64,000 bases of DNA from contig NZ_JBLWZP010000002.1 in the NCBI RefSeq assembly GCF_048266365.1, positions 496,001 through 560,000 on the forward strand, written 5' to 3'. Within the stretch, counting starts at the first letter, position 1, and each line of letters begins with the position of its first letter. The notes under the pieces were generated by a model, which worked only from the letters and a program-made list of their open reading frames with translations, was not told the DNA's origin and made no database searches. Below are positions 9,463 to 19,097 of this stretch, one piece after another. The DNA comes from Galbibacter sp048266365 (GTDB lineage: Bacteria; Bacteroidota; Bacteroidia; Flavobacteriales; Flavobacteriaceae). The translations under genes were made by a program, and so were the position numbers.

Positions 9463-9685
9463 TGTTCATTAAATAGCCGAATCTTCACCAATTACGTAAT
9501 AAATCACAGCATAGTTTAAATCACACTAAAAAACTGAAGGAGTTGTATAGAGGGTTCTTCAAGGTGTTAAAACATTTGGATATCCCAAGAAAAAAAGTTA
9601 TAATTAAACTCTAAACGATACTTAAAACTATAGACAGGAGCACAACCCAACCAAAAAATGTTGTGTAACACAAAAATTATCCCTG

Positions 9686-12205
9686 ATGAAGTGGTTTTTA
9701 AGAGTGGTAAGTATTGCCTTTTTAGTAGTTGGGTGCGGCCCAAAAGTATTGATAAATTCTGACCAAAAGTCATTCAATTTCACAACTACAGTTGATTACG
9801 ACAAAGTCATCACTGATGATGCCCATACCAAAAAAGGACTCTTCGATGTCCACAAGGTTAAGGATCATTACTATTTCGAGATTCCGGATAGTCTGTTAGG
9901 AAGAGATATCCTTGTGGTGACTCGTTTTATCAAAACTCCTGCAGGTGCTGGTAATTACGGTGGTGAAGAAATCGGTGAAAAAACAATTTACTTTGAGAAG
10001 GGACCCGCCAACAAAATCTTTCTACGCATTGCTACTTTTGTAAGCAAGGCCGATGAAACTGACGCAATTGCCAAGGCAGTACAAAACTCCAACATCACAC
10101 CTATCTTAGAAGCCTTTGATGTCAAAGCTAGAAATGACAAAAACACTAGCTCGGTGATTGATGTCACAGATTTCATCAATAGTGAAAACAACCTTCTAGC
10201 ACTGAGCGATGAACAGAAAAAGAAATACAATATCGGTAGCTTGGAAAAGGACAAATCCTATATCAACAAAATCAGCCCCTTCCCTATTAACATTGAAGTA
10301 AAGACCGTTAAAACCTATAAGGTAACCGTCTCTTCAAAGTCCAAGGACCTCATCCCAGCTGCAGTACTCTCTGGGGTGATTACTATGGAGCTCAACAACT
10401 CCTTTATACTTTTACCTAAGACCCCCATGGAGAAAAGGTTTTATGATCCAAGAGTTGGCTATTTTGCAAGCTCCTATCTCCGTTATGGTGATGACCAACA
10501 AAAGGTAGCCCAGGATGTCTACATCCACCGTTGGCGGCTAGAACCCAAGGAAGAGGACCTCCAAAAGTGGAAAAACGGAGAATTGGTAGAGCCTAAGAAG
10601 CAAATTGTATATTATATTGATCCTGCTACCCCTAAAAAGTGGCGACCCTATTTAATACAGGGCATCAACGACTGGCAAGAGGCCTTTGAACAAGCAGGCT
10701 TTAAAAATGCCATCGTTGGGAAACCATGGCCGGTAGACAATGATAGTATGAGTTTGGAGGATGCACGATACTCTGTACTGCGCTATTTTGCTTCCGCTCA
10801 AAGAAACGCATATGGGCCTAATATTGTAGATCCAAGAAGTGGAGAAATCCTTGAAAGCCACCTGGGATGGTATCATAACCTAATGGACCTATTGCACAAT
10901 TGGTATATGGTACAGGCTGGTGCGGTAGATCCTAGGGCTCGTGAGATGATCTTCGAAGATGACCTGATGGGAGAACTCATCCGTTTTGTAGCCTCACACG
11001 AGGTTGGACATACGCTTGGACTGCGGCACAATATGGGAGCCAGCTTTGCAACTCCTGTAGAACGTCTAAGAGACAATGACTGGCTTTCCAAAAACGGTCA
11101 TACCAGTTCCATTATGGACTACGCTCGGTTCAATTATGTTGCACAACCCGAAGACAGTATTGCCGTTGAAAATCTGATACCTAGAATAGGTGATTACGAT
11201 AAATGGGCTATTCAATGGGGATATTCCAAATTAGCTGACTCCTTATCCATAGGAGAAAAACAAAACTACCTAAGTCAGGTGATCACTGACAGTGTCGCCA
11301 GAAATCCCAGACTCTGGTTTTCCGGAGAAGGAAGAGATTTTGATCCCCGATCTCAAACGGAAGATCTTGGAGACAACTCCATGACGGCTTCCTATTACGG
11401 CATTAAAAACCTCCAACGCATACTTCCGCATATTATACAGTGGACTGACTCCAAGGAGAACGACAACTACAGGAATCTTGATCAAGTCTACCAAACCATT
11501 GTTTCTCAATACAAAGATTATATGTATCATGTAGCCAAGAACATTGGCGGTATTCATGTTACCAAAAAATCCAGAGACGAAGACGGCCCCGTCTACCAAG
11601 GTGTACCAAAAGGAAAACAAAAGCAAGCGCTAATGTTCTTAAATAGCTACCTCTTTACACAGCCCACCTGGCTCTTAAATGACACTGTTTTAAATATTAT
11701 TGAAGAGCCAAAAAGTAAAAATGCTGTTACCCAAATGATGGAAGGCATGATGACGACCCTACTTGGAGGTAGTAGAATTAGTAGAATCTCCTTCATCGCT
11801 GAACGCTACAACAGAGATAATCCATATAGACCGCAAGAATATCTTGAGGATATTACCAATTACATCTGGAAAAACCTGGATGTGTTTTTCGATCCCAGCG
11901 CCTACCAAAGAGAGGTCCAGAAAAATTATGTATCCAATATGATTGCACTCTTTAGACCCGATAAGGCGAATGATCCTTTAAAACTACTGATGGCCAAACT
12001 CTCAGAAACCAAAACCAGCAATACCGATATACGGTCTCTGGCGCTGAATCATTTGATACAATTACACGGAAAAATCAATCGTGTTTTACCAAGGGTATCG
12101 GACAACATTGTAAGGGCACATCTTCAGTATATCGAAAAACAAATCGAGGATGCCGTTGGGGACTTGGAAGGGTCATCTCTCCCCTATCGCCCAATTATCA
12201 ATTAA
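9686..12205 (+). CDS. Zinc-dependent metalloprotease lipoprotein (DUF5117/DUF5118 type)
   Basis: An 839-residue exported metalloprotease of the metzincin-like type widespread in Bacteroidota. The N terminus has a lipobox (AFLVVGC), so it should be a lipoprotein. A long beta-rich DUF5117/5118 region precedes the catalytic domain. The zinc site is HEVGHTLGLRH at residues 438-448, with His-438, His-442 and His-448 as ligands and Glu-439 as base, followed by SSIMDY as the Met-turn. The rest is helical. It lies alone between a decayed HTH gene and a membrane protein. The natural substrate is unknown, but degradation of extracellular protein for nutrition is plausible. Confidence 0.9.
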   Translation: MKWFLRVVSIAFLVVGCGPKVLINSDQKSFNFTTTVDYDKVITDDAHTKKGLFDVHKVKDHYYFEIPDSLLGRDILVVTRFIKTPAGAGNYGGEEIGEKTIYFEKGPANKIFLRIATFVSKADETDAIAKAVQNSNITPILEAFDVKARNDKNTSSVIDVTDFINSENNLLALSDEQKKKYNIGSLEKDKSYINKISPFPINIEVKTVKTYKVTVSSKSKDLIPAAVLSGVITMELNNSFILLPKTPMEKRFYDPRVGYFASSYLRYGDDQQKVAQDVYIHRWRLEPKEEDLQKWKNGELVEPKKQIVYYIDPATPKKWRPYLIQGINDWQEAFEQAGFKNAIVGKPWPVDNDSMSLEDARYSVLRYFASAQRNAYGPNIVDPRSGEILESHLGWYHNLMDLLHNWYMVQAGAVDPRAREMIFEDDLMGELIRFVASHEVGHTLGLRHNMGASFATPVERLRDNDWLSKNGHTSSIMDYARFNYVAQPEDSIAVENLIPRIGDYDKWAIQWGYSKLADSLSIGEKQNYLSQVITDSVARNPRLWFSGEGRDFDPRSQTEDLGDNSMTASYYGIKNLQRILPHIIQWTDSKENDNYRNLDQVYQTIVSQYKDYMYHVAKNIGGIHVTKKSRDEDGPVYQGVPKGKQKQALMFLNSYLFTQPTWLLNDTVLNIIEEPKSKNAVTQMMEGMMTTLLGGSRISRISFIAERYNRDNPYRPQEYLEDITNYIWKNLDVFFDPSAYQREVQKNYVSNMIALFRPDKANDPLKLLMAKLSETKTSNTDIRSLALNHLIQLHGKINRVLPRVSDNIVRAHLQYIEKQIEDAVGDLEGSSLPYRPIIN

Positions 12206-12354
12206 ACCATTTTCGCAAATCAGAATATAGGTACAATACAAAAGTGCTTGTCTAATTTTCTAAATCATATTGTGTGTCAAAAAATTAATCACTTAATTTG
12301 TTAACACGTAAAAACCTTCGATTCTCTATAGGGGGTCCACTAAAAAATAAAATT

Positions 12355-13233
12355 ATGGCATCAGGAATTTTTGCAGTACTTGACGATATTTCAGCTTTAA
12401 TGGATGACGTTGCATCAATGACAAAGATTGCCGCTAAAAAGACCGCTGGTATACTAGGAGACGATTTGGCAGTGAATGCCGAAAAGGCTACAGGTTTTGT
12501 AGCGAACCGAGAGCTCCCGATCCTATGGGCGATTACCAAAGGCTCCTTTTTAAATAAACTTATCATTCTACCCATAGCCTTCGTTCTCAGTGCTTTTTTA
12601 CCAAAAGCCATCGTAATTATACTCCTAATTGGAGGTATGTATTTGGCTTATGAAGGTGCTGAAAAAATATATGAATTTCTATTTCATCGTCACCAAAATG
12701 AAGAGCATTCAGAAACCCAAGAAATTGAAGAAGAAGATATCGCGGAGTTTGAAAAGAAGAGAATAAAAGGAGCAGTTGTAACGGACTTCATTCTTTCCAT
12801 TGAAATCATTATAATTGCTTTGGGTTCAGTTATTGGCGCTCCATTACTAAATCAAATATTGGTAGTGTCCACTATTGCCATTATAGCCACTGTAGGTGTG
12901 TACGGGATAGTAGCTTTAATTGTAAGAATGGATGACTATGGGTATCGTCTGATTAATTTTAATGACGATCACGACAGTATTTCTGATAAAATAGGAAAAG
13001 CATTGGTCTTTTCCCTTCCATGGGTTATCAAAAGCCTATCTGTTATAGGAACCATTGCCCTACTGCTCGTATCAGGAGGTATTTTTAATCATAATATTGA
13101 GTACTTACATCACCTGCTACCTGGAGTCCCTTCTTTAATTAAAGACTTTTTAACGGGACTTGTTGTTGGAATTATAGTAATGCTAGTGTTGGTACCAATT
13201 AAAAAGCTATTCAAAAAAAAAGCCAGCAAGTAA
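12355..13233 (+). CDS. DUF808 family inner-membrane protein (YedI-like)
   Basis: A 292-residue membrane protein. I use the ATG at 12355 because the homologous region begins MASGIFAVLDDISALMDDVA; the frame stays open upstream, but that extension has no family resemblance. Several hydrophobic segments (LNKLIILPIAFVLSAFLPKA, VIILLIGGMYLAYEG, IIIIALGSVIGAPLL, TGLVVGIIVMLVLVPI) give about six membrane spans, with an acidic loop near residues 115-135. DUF808 (E. coli YedI) has no known biochemical function. The gene stands alone, facing a convergent PrcB-like lipoprotein gene. Confidence 0.85.
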   Translation: MASGIFAVLDDISALMDDVASMTKIAAKKTAGILGDDLAVNAEKATGFVANRELPILWAITKGSFLNKLIILPIAFVLSAFLPKAIVIILLIGGMYLAYEGAEKIYEFLFHRHQNEEHSETQEIEEEDIAEFEKKRIKGAVVTDFILSIEIIIIALGSVIGAPLLNQILVVSTIAIIATVGVYGIVALIVRMDDYGYRLINFNDDHDSISDKIGKALVFSLPWVIKSLSVIGTIALLLVSGGIFNHNIEYLHHLLPGVPSLIKDFLTGLVVGIIVMLVLVPIKKLFKKKASK

Positions 13234-13295
13234 CTAAAAGAAAAAGGTGAACAGTTTAAGCCCACCTCCTATCTTCATTTATTTCAATATTTCTT

Positions 13296-13757
13296 TTAAA
13301 TTTCTTTAAAAATAATAGGCTTCGCCGTTTTCGGAATTTTAACCAAATGATAAGGTTGGGTTATTATAGTTAACATGCCACCTTTTTTCAGACGTTCGAT
13401 TTCAACAACAAACCTATCCTCATGTTCACTAACCTTTGTAATATCAATGGAATGGCCTCCATGGGACTTGATGTCATCAAATACAGCTAACACAATACTT
13501 TGATCAAAATCAATAGAAGGTACAGGATCGATTTGGTCATTAACGGTATTAACTTTTCCCAACAATACCATAAATGCCTTACTATCACTAATAATGAGTT
13601 TTGATTTTTCAATACCCTCCTGCCCATCACCTTTTAAGGCACCCTGACTAATTGTGGAAAACGATACAGGTTTTACACTGCTGGTTTTCTCTTGATTTCC
13701 GCAAGAAAACATTAATAGGGTGAGTACGAGCACGTAGGTCATTCTAGTTTTCATCAT
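13296..13757 (-). CDS. PrcB C-terminal domain lipoprotein
   Basis: A 153-residue lipoprotein with a lipobox around LLMFSCGNQE. The mature part (about 45-153) resembles the PrcB C-terminal domain, including the pattern IVLAVFDDIKSHGGHSIDITKV, then a hydrophobic strand ending KIPKTAKPIIFKEI. In Treponema denticola, PrcB supports the surface protease dentilisin, but stand-alone single-domain lipoproteins of this family are frequent in Bacteroidota and have no assigned role. There is no partner protease next to it, although a metalloprotease lies two genes away on the other strand. Confidence 0.72.
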   Translation of the reverse strand: MMKTRMTYVLVLTLLMFSCGNQEKTSSVKPVSFSTISQGALKGDGQEGIEKSKLIISDSKAFMVLLGKVNTVNDQIDPVPSIDFDQSIVLAVFDDIKSHGGHSIDITKVSEHEDRFVVEIERLKKGGMLTIITQPYHLVKIPKTAKPIIFKEI

Positions 13758-14259
13758 TATCTACTTTATTGAGTTCTTTAACTATTAGATGTTAAAATTA
13801 ATATTGGTTGCTTTGTTTTCCATATAATATTTGAACCACCACATGACCATGACATCTTGTTTATTCATTATTTATAACGATTGAGAGAGGTGTTTCTTAT
13901 TTAAGAAAATCATAACATTTTCCCAATTATAATGTACTTAAAGTGATGATATCCTTGTATTTGACACATAATGTAACCTGGAGTTAAGGATGTGTAACAT
14001 ATCGTCATAATGACTATAAGACTTCCTATTAGCTTTGCTTCACTAGCGAACTTATCTTCTGCAATACTCCAGATACCGCTATGCGGTTAAAGCTTAATCC
14101 AAACCTATTGGAGTTGCTAAGGGCTAAGTATAACACCTGGCTTTGAGGCTGATGCCTTGAAATTAAAAAAGGAATTCCTTTAGAAAAGCGCATTCCTAGC
14201 TAAAAAAAGGTATTCGCAAAAGGATAACAAGCTAGTTAACTTTCTAACACATCTAATTT
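13758..14259 (+). promoter_or_regulatory. Long regulatory region and leader of the susC-susD operon
   Basis: This 502-base non-coding stretch holds a TAGCTTTG element at 14030-14037, matching the Bacteroidetes -7 consensus TAnnTTTG, although I see no TTG at the expected upstream distance. Transcription from it would give a leader of about 215 bases. The leader contains stem-loops: an outer stem GCAATACTCCA (14061-14071) with TGGAGTTGC (14109-14117), an inner hairpin ACCGC-TAT-GCGGT (14075-14087), a small AGGC-TGAT-GCCT hairpin, and a perfect 14-base palindrome AAAGGAATTCCTTT (14168-14181). The hybrid two-component regulator likely binds upstream of the promoter. Confidence 0.5.
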
Positions 14260-17200
14260 ATGAAACATTCTAATTTTAAACGATTTTTGTTCCTACTGAG
14301 CTTGTTTAGTTTCGGGTTGGTTCAAGCACAAGGAGAAATCACCGTCTCCGGAACCGTTCAAGATGGCTCTGGTCCATTACCAGGAGTAAACGTAGTGCTT
14401 CTTGACAATTCAAAGGGAACTTCAACTGATTTTGATGGTAACTTTACCTTAAGCGGTATAGACCCGAAGTCCACTATAGTTTTTAGCTATGTTGGATTCA
14501 AAACTGTAGAAATTCCGGTAAACAACAGAACTACAATCAACGTCACACTGGAATTGGACGCCCAATCCCTAGATGAAATCGTTGTGGTAGGTTACGGTAC
14601 TCAGAGTAGAAGTGAGGTAACTGGAGCTATTGCAACAATTGAAGCTGAGGATATTACAAGTGTACCAGTGACTACAGCAGATCAAGCCCTTCAAGGTCGT
14701 GCTCCGGGGGTAAACGTTGTAAACAGTGGTGCACCAGGTAGTGCGCCTGTAGTTCGAATTCGCGGGTTAGGTACTCCCAACGCCAACGATCCACTTTATG
14801 TTATTGATGGAACCATTTCCTCTGGGATGGGTAACTTAAATCCAAATGACATTAAATCCATTCAGGTACTCAAGGATGCTGCAACAACTGCAGTTTATGG
14901 ATCTAAAGGCTCCAATGGTGTTATTATCATCACTACTAAAAGCGGAACTCCAAGTGAAAAAGCCACCTTAAGTTTTGATTCCTATACGGGAGTGAACTTT
15001 ATAAGTGATCGCTATGACCTTCTAAATGCTGAGCAGTATAAACAATATGCCTCTGAGATTGGTCCAACCCCGGATAGAATTACTAATCCAGCATATGCTT
15101 CTTTATCATCACATGATACCGACTGGCAAGACGCTATTTTTAGAACAGGTTTTATGCAAAGCTATAATCTAGCACTAGCTGGAGGTAACGAAAATAGTAA
15201 TTTCCGTTTCTCTGGAGGATACCTAGGACAAGAAGGTGCTATGATTGAAACGAAGTACGAGCGTTTTAACTTCCGTGCTAATAGTAATTTCAATTTCGGA
15301 AATTTAACAATTGGAGAAAGTTTAGGAATTTCATTTGATAAACAGAACCCGGAGCGAGACAGTGGAGGACGTTCAATTCTTGAACACGCCATTAAGATTG
15401 CGCCTTATCTGCCGATATACAATTCTGATAATTTAGGGGGATTCCAGGGTCCTAGTAGCTCTTTTGATCTTCAGGATGCAGAAAATCCAGTTCGTGCACA
15501 GACATTGGGCGAAGTGGTAAACAAATCAGTAGATATTAACGGTGGAATTTTTGCATCGTATGAACTCTTTGATGCCTTGACTTTTAAAACTCAAGTCGGT
15601 CTTGATTATAGTAACGGTAAAAATACCGCTTTTATTCCTTCATACAGTGATGATGAAACTGCAACAAACAGTACTGCTTACGCGCAGATCATCAAGAATA
15701 CCAGTATTTATCAATCACTTACTTACACAAATAGCTTAACCTTCAAAAAAACCTTTGCAGATTATCATAATGTTGAAATATTGGCACTGGCAGAACAACA
15801 AAAAATCAAATTTGAGAGTGTTAATGCCAGAAGTATAAATGACATTTCAGATAGTGTGGATCAACTTTCTATAAACGGTGTTGACCTTAGTTCCAATTCT
15901 TCAGAGTATCTCAGAATCGGTTATTTAGGGCGGTTAAACTATAACTACGACAAACGTTACCTGATTGCAGCTTCTATTCGAAGAGATGCTTCTTCCAGAT
16001 TCGGTGCTAACAATCGTTGGGGATGGTTCCCATCCGTTTCTGCAGGTTGGAACATCAGTAAAGAATCCTTTATGGAAAACACCGTATTCAATAATTTAAA
16101 ACTAAGGGGAAGCTGGGGTATAACAGGGAATGACAATATAGGTGACTACCTTTATAGCTCAACCTTGTTGACGAACTTCATTTATCCGATCGGAGGTTCT
16201 GCGGTACAAGGAACTACGGCAAACGGTTTGGCAAACCCAGATCTCAAATGGGAGGAAACAACAATGCGTAATATAGGACTTGATGTTGGTCTTTTTGACA
16301 ACAAACTCACCTTTACCGCAGAATATTACAACAACAAAAGTGAAGATTTGTTAGTTAACCTTCCACTACCACTTTCGCACGGATACAACAATCCGAATTT
16401 GACTTCAAATGTGGCATCCGTTAAAACCAAAGGTTTTGAATTCAATATCGGATATAATGATTTCGAAGGTGATTTCACCTGGTCAGCGAATATGAACATT
16501 AGCCACAGTAAAAACGAGGTTTTGACGCTTAATTCAAGTGGAAACAGTAGCCCTATATACGGTGGAGGTTTCGAAGGAGAAAACCTTTCAGCTATAAGCA
16601 TTAATGAGCCCTTATTCTATTTTTATGGTTACTTAAGTGATGGTATTTATCAAACTGAGGCGGAAGTTGATGCAGTACTAAGTGCAAACCCTGATCAAGT
16701 AGTTGTTTTTCCTGGAGATGTTCGCTATAAGGACTTAAACGATGATGGTATGATTACTTCCGAGGACAAAACAAAAATTGGAAATCCATATCCTGATATG
16801 GTCCTAGGACTTAATTTAACTGCCAACTATAAGAACTTCGATTTTAATGCATTTTTCGCGGGTAGTTATGGAAACGATGTCTACAATACTAATATATATG
16901 ACCTTCAAGGGATGACTCGATTGTTCAATTCTGGAGTTGCAGTATTAGATCGTTGGACAGGCCCAGGAACTTCTAATACTATTCCAAGAGCCTTGGGTGC
17001 TGTTCAGAACACCAGCGCCTCAGACCGTTTTATTGAAGATGGATCCTATACGAAGTTGAAAAACCTAACATTAGGATATACAATTCCTACTACATTTTTC
17101 AACGATGCGATTTCAAAATTCAGAATCTATGTTAGTGGTCAAAATCTAATCACCATAACAGATTACAGCGGTTTAGACCCTGAAATTGGTCGGGTCTCTT

Positions 17201-17301
17201 TAAACAATCAGGCCACTAGAAACCAGTTCGAGATTGGAATAGATCGTGGAAATTATCCTCAACCGAAGTCGGTAGTTTTTGGATTACAACTTGAATTTTA
17301 A
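14260..17301 (+). CDS. susC: SusC-like TonB-dependent glycan transporter
   Basis: A 1013-residue SusC-family outer-membrane transporter that, together with SusD, imports oligosaccharides by a pedal-bin mechanism. The signal peptide ends near GLVQAQ. A carboxypeptidase-regulatory-like domain (about 26-105) begins ITVSGTVQDGSGPLPGVNV, followed by LDEIVVVGYGTQ, the region just before the plug that is typical of SusC. The plug has APGVNVVNSGAPGSAPVVRIRG. The barrel ends KSVVFGLQLEF with a terminal phenylalanine. susD starts 12 bases after the stop. It forms the core of a small polysaccharide utilisation locus with the hybrid regulator and GH43 gene to the right. The glycan is not identifiable from this protein alone. 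Confidence 0.95.
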   Translation: MKHSNFKRFLFLLSLFSFGLVQAQGEITVSGTVQDGSGPLPGVNVVLLDNSKGTSTDFDGNFTLSGIDPKSTIVFSYVGFKTVEIPVNNRTTINVTLELDAQSLDEIVVVGYGTQSRSEVTGAIATIEAEDITSVPVTTADQALQGRAPGVNVVNSGAPGSAPVVRIRGLGTPNANDPLYVIDGTISSGMGNLNPNDIKSIQVLKDAATTAVYGSKGSNGVIIITTKSGTPSEKATLSFDSYTGVNFISDRYDLLNAEQYKQYASEIGPTPDRITNPAYASLSSHDTDWQDAIFRTGFMQSYNLALAGGNENSNFRFSGGYLGQEGAMIETKYERFNFRANSNFNFGNLTIGESLGISFDKQNPERDSGGRSILEHAIKIAPYLPIYNSDNLGGFQGPSSSFDLQDAENPVRAQTLGEVVNKSVDINGGIFASYELFDALTFKTQVGLDYSNGKNTAFIPSYSDDETATNSTAYAQIIKNTSIYQSLTYTNSLTFKKTFADYHNVEILALAEQQKIKFESVNARSINDISDSVDQLSINGVDLSSNSSEYLRIGYLGRLNYNYDKRYLIAASIRRDASSRFGANNRWGWFPSVSAGWNISKESFMENTVFNNLKLRGSWGITGNDNIGDYLYSSTLLTNFIYPIGGSAVQGTTANGLANPDLKWEETTMRNIGLDVGLFDNKLTFTAEYYNNKSEDLLVNLPLPLSHGYNNPNLTSNVASVKTKGFEFNIGYNDFEGDFTWSANMNISHSKNEVLTLNSSGNSSPIYGGGFEGENLSAISINEPLFYFYGYLSDGIYQTEAEVDAVLSANPDQVVVFPGDVRYKDLNDDGMITSEDKTKIGNPYPDMVLGLNLTANYKNFDFNAFFAGSYGNDVYNTNIYDLQGMTRLFNSGVAVLDRWTGPGTSNTIPRALGAVQNTSASDRFIEDGSYTKLKNLTLGYTIPTTFFNDAISKFRIYVSGQNLITITDYSGLDPEIGRVSLNNQATRNQFEIGIDRGNYPQPKSVVFGLQLEF

Positions 17302-17313
17302 ATCAAAAAAATT

Positions 17314-18786
17314 ATGAAAAAATTTAAATATATTTTCACCATCCTTAGTCTGGTGTTTGCATTGCAATCCTGTGACACCGATGGTTTGGAATTAAGCAAC
17401 CCATCGCAATTATCCCCTGAAACTTATTTTGAAAATGAGATTCAGGTCAGATCAGCAGTAAACGCTGTTTACGCCAATCTACAGACAATTGGTACATATA
17501 GTAGAAACTACTACTTTATGATGGATAATATGGCGCATGAAAACGAGGGGAATCCACAATTAGAAGCCAACAAAAGACTATTTTTAGATTTTTCTTTTGA
17601 TGCCAGTTCAGAATTGGTAAACCAATTTTGGGATAGTTCCTTTAGAGGAATCAATAAAGCCAATTTTGTTATCACTAATAAGGAAAAAATAGATCTGATT
17701 CCGAATGCTTTAATGAGTCAAGAATCAAAAGATAAGTACATAGGCGAAGCCAAATTTCTTAGAGCCTTATACTATTTTAACTTAGTGACACTTTACGGCG
17801 GGGTTCCATTGATAACAACGGTACCTGAGAGTAGGGAAGGATTTCCAAGGAATACAGTTGAAGAAGTTTATGCACAAATAATAAGCGACCTTACTGATGC
17901 TTCCCAAACCCTTCTACCTAAAACTACAGAGGAAAAAGGAAGAGCGACCAGAGGTGCTGCCTATGCCCTACTTGGAAAGGTTCAACTATACAGAGGAAAA
18001 TACTCAGAGGCTATGGCCGCATTTGACAAGATTTATGGTGTATACGAGCTTACCGATAATTATTTCGATAATTTCATGGAAGAAACCGAACATAATTCTG
18101 AAACCATATTTGGAGTAGAATTTGATGATGATATGGGCAATAATGCTTTTTGGAACAACGCAGTGAGTGGTGAAGGTCCAAATGAAGCTAGTTTAAGAGG
18201 ACAATCTTATGGGTTTGTCGATTGGTTTAATTGTTATCCATCTGATGTCTTATTGGATGAATTTGAAGCTAACGATCCTAGATTTAAGGAAAGTTTCTAT
18301 GTTGTTGGAGACACCTATGCCGGGGGAGAACTTACCATTTCTGAAATCAGTTTAGGTAGAAAAGCGGTATGGAGAAAATACCAAAACTATTACAAAGACG
18401 CCAATGAGGACCTACAGTCAGGAATTAACTTTGGTATTATCCGTTTTGCAGATGTCTTGCTTATGATGGCAGAGGCAGCAAATGAAACCGTAGATCAAGA
18501 CACCGCCATTGATTACATCAATGAAGTCAGAGATCGTGTGAATATGCCATTGTTAAGTTACGGTTTAACCAAAGCACAAGTGTTCGATGCTATTGTACAC
18601 GAAAGAATGGTTGAACTCGCTGGAGAACAAGTTCGTTTTGCAGATTTAAAACGTTGGGGGATGGCAGCCCAGGAGTTAGGTCAGTTTGGTTTCCAAGCCG
18701 GAACTCATGAACTTCTTCCAATACCTGAAGCAGAGATAAACTCTAACTCAGCAATAAACCCAGAGGATCAGAATTCTGGTTATTAA
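17314..18786 (+). CDS. susD: SusD-like starch/glycan-binding outer-membrane lipoprotein
   Basis: A 490-residue SusD/RagB lipoprotein that forms the lid of the SusC transporter on the cell surface. The lipobox is ALQSCDTDG. Helical tetratricopeptide-like repeats cover about 90-240 (FLRALYYFNLVTLYGGVPLITTVPE is the family hallmark) and the C-terminal SusD domain has RFADVLLMMAEAANE and VHERMVELAGEQVRFADLKRWG. It ends in a typical NPEDQNSGY, close to the frequent N-P-G-Y ending. Translation is likely coupled to susC. The operon ends at the hairpin just downstream. Confidence 0.95.
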   Translation: MKKFKYIFTILSLVFALQSCDTDGLELSNPSQLSPETYFENEIQVRSAVNAVYANLQTIGTYSRNYYFMMDNMAHENEGNPQLEANKRLFLDFSFDASSELVNQFWDSSFRGINKANFVITNKEKIDLIPNALMSQESKDKYIGEAKFLRALYYFNLVTLYGGVPLITTVPESREGFPRNTVEEVYAQIISDLTDASQTLLPKTTEEKGRATRGAAYALLGKVQLYRGKYSEAMAAFDKIYGVYELTDNYFDNFMEETEHNSETIFGVEFDDDMGNNAFWNNAVSGEGPNEASLRGQSYGFVDWFNCYPSDVLLDEFEANDPRFKESFYVVGDTYAGGELTISEISLGRKAVWRKYQNYYKDANEDLQSGINFGIIRFADVLLMMAEAANETVDQDTAIDYINEVRDRVNMPLLSYGLTKAQVFDAIVHERMVELAGEQVRFADLKRWGMAAQELGQFGFQAGTHELLPIPEAEINSNSAINPEDQNSGY

Positions 18787-18812
18787 TAAATTTTAGAATT
18801 AAGTTTAAGTTT

Positions 18813-18857
18813 AGAATTCATCCAAGGCGCTCGCGCTAAGGGTGAATTCTTATTTTA
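18813..18857 (+). terminator. Intrinsic terminator after susD
   Basis: AGAATTCATCC (18813-18823) pairs with GGGTGAATTCT (18840-18850) with one G-T pair, enclosing a GC-rich loop, followed by a T-rich run. It lies 27 bases after the susD stop and closes the susCD transcript. Confidence 0.75.
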
Positions 18858-19097
18858 TACTTATTCTTAATCTCATATTGACCAATCAAACTACGGAAGG
18901 CAAATCTACCTTTACAAAATCAAATTTCTACGCTGAGTTCCTATCTAGTACTTTAGAGGATCAAAAAGGAATCACTTCATCGAAGTATTCTGCATTTCAA
19001 ATTGATTTCAGGTCAGTATAAAGGATTCTCTTGATCTTTAACTATAAAATCCACTGACCAACACCAAGACAGGTTTGTTTTATATCAAGCACATAGC
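18858..19097. other. Intergenic region without identified feature
   Basis: About 240 bases separate the susCD terminator from the GT2 gene. I see no promoter of the TAnnTTTG type, no hairpin of note and no open frame worth reporting. The following gene must have its own promoter here, but it is not recognisable. Confidence 0.4.

Noticed and set aside
9567..9773. Minus-strand 68-codon frame at the metalloprotease start
   Set aside because: It overlaps the lipoprotein signal and start codon of a well-supported gene in another frame and has no coding-like pattern.
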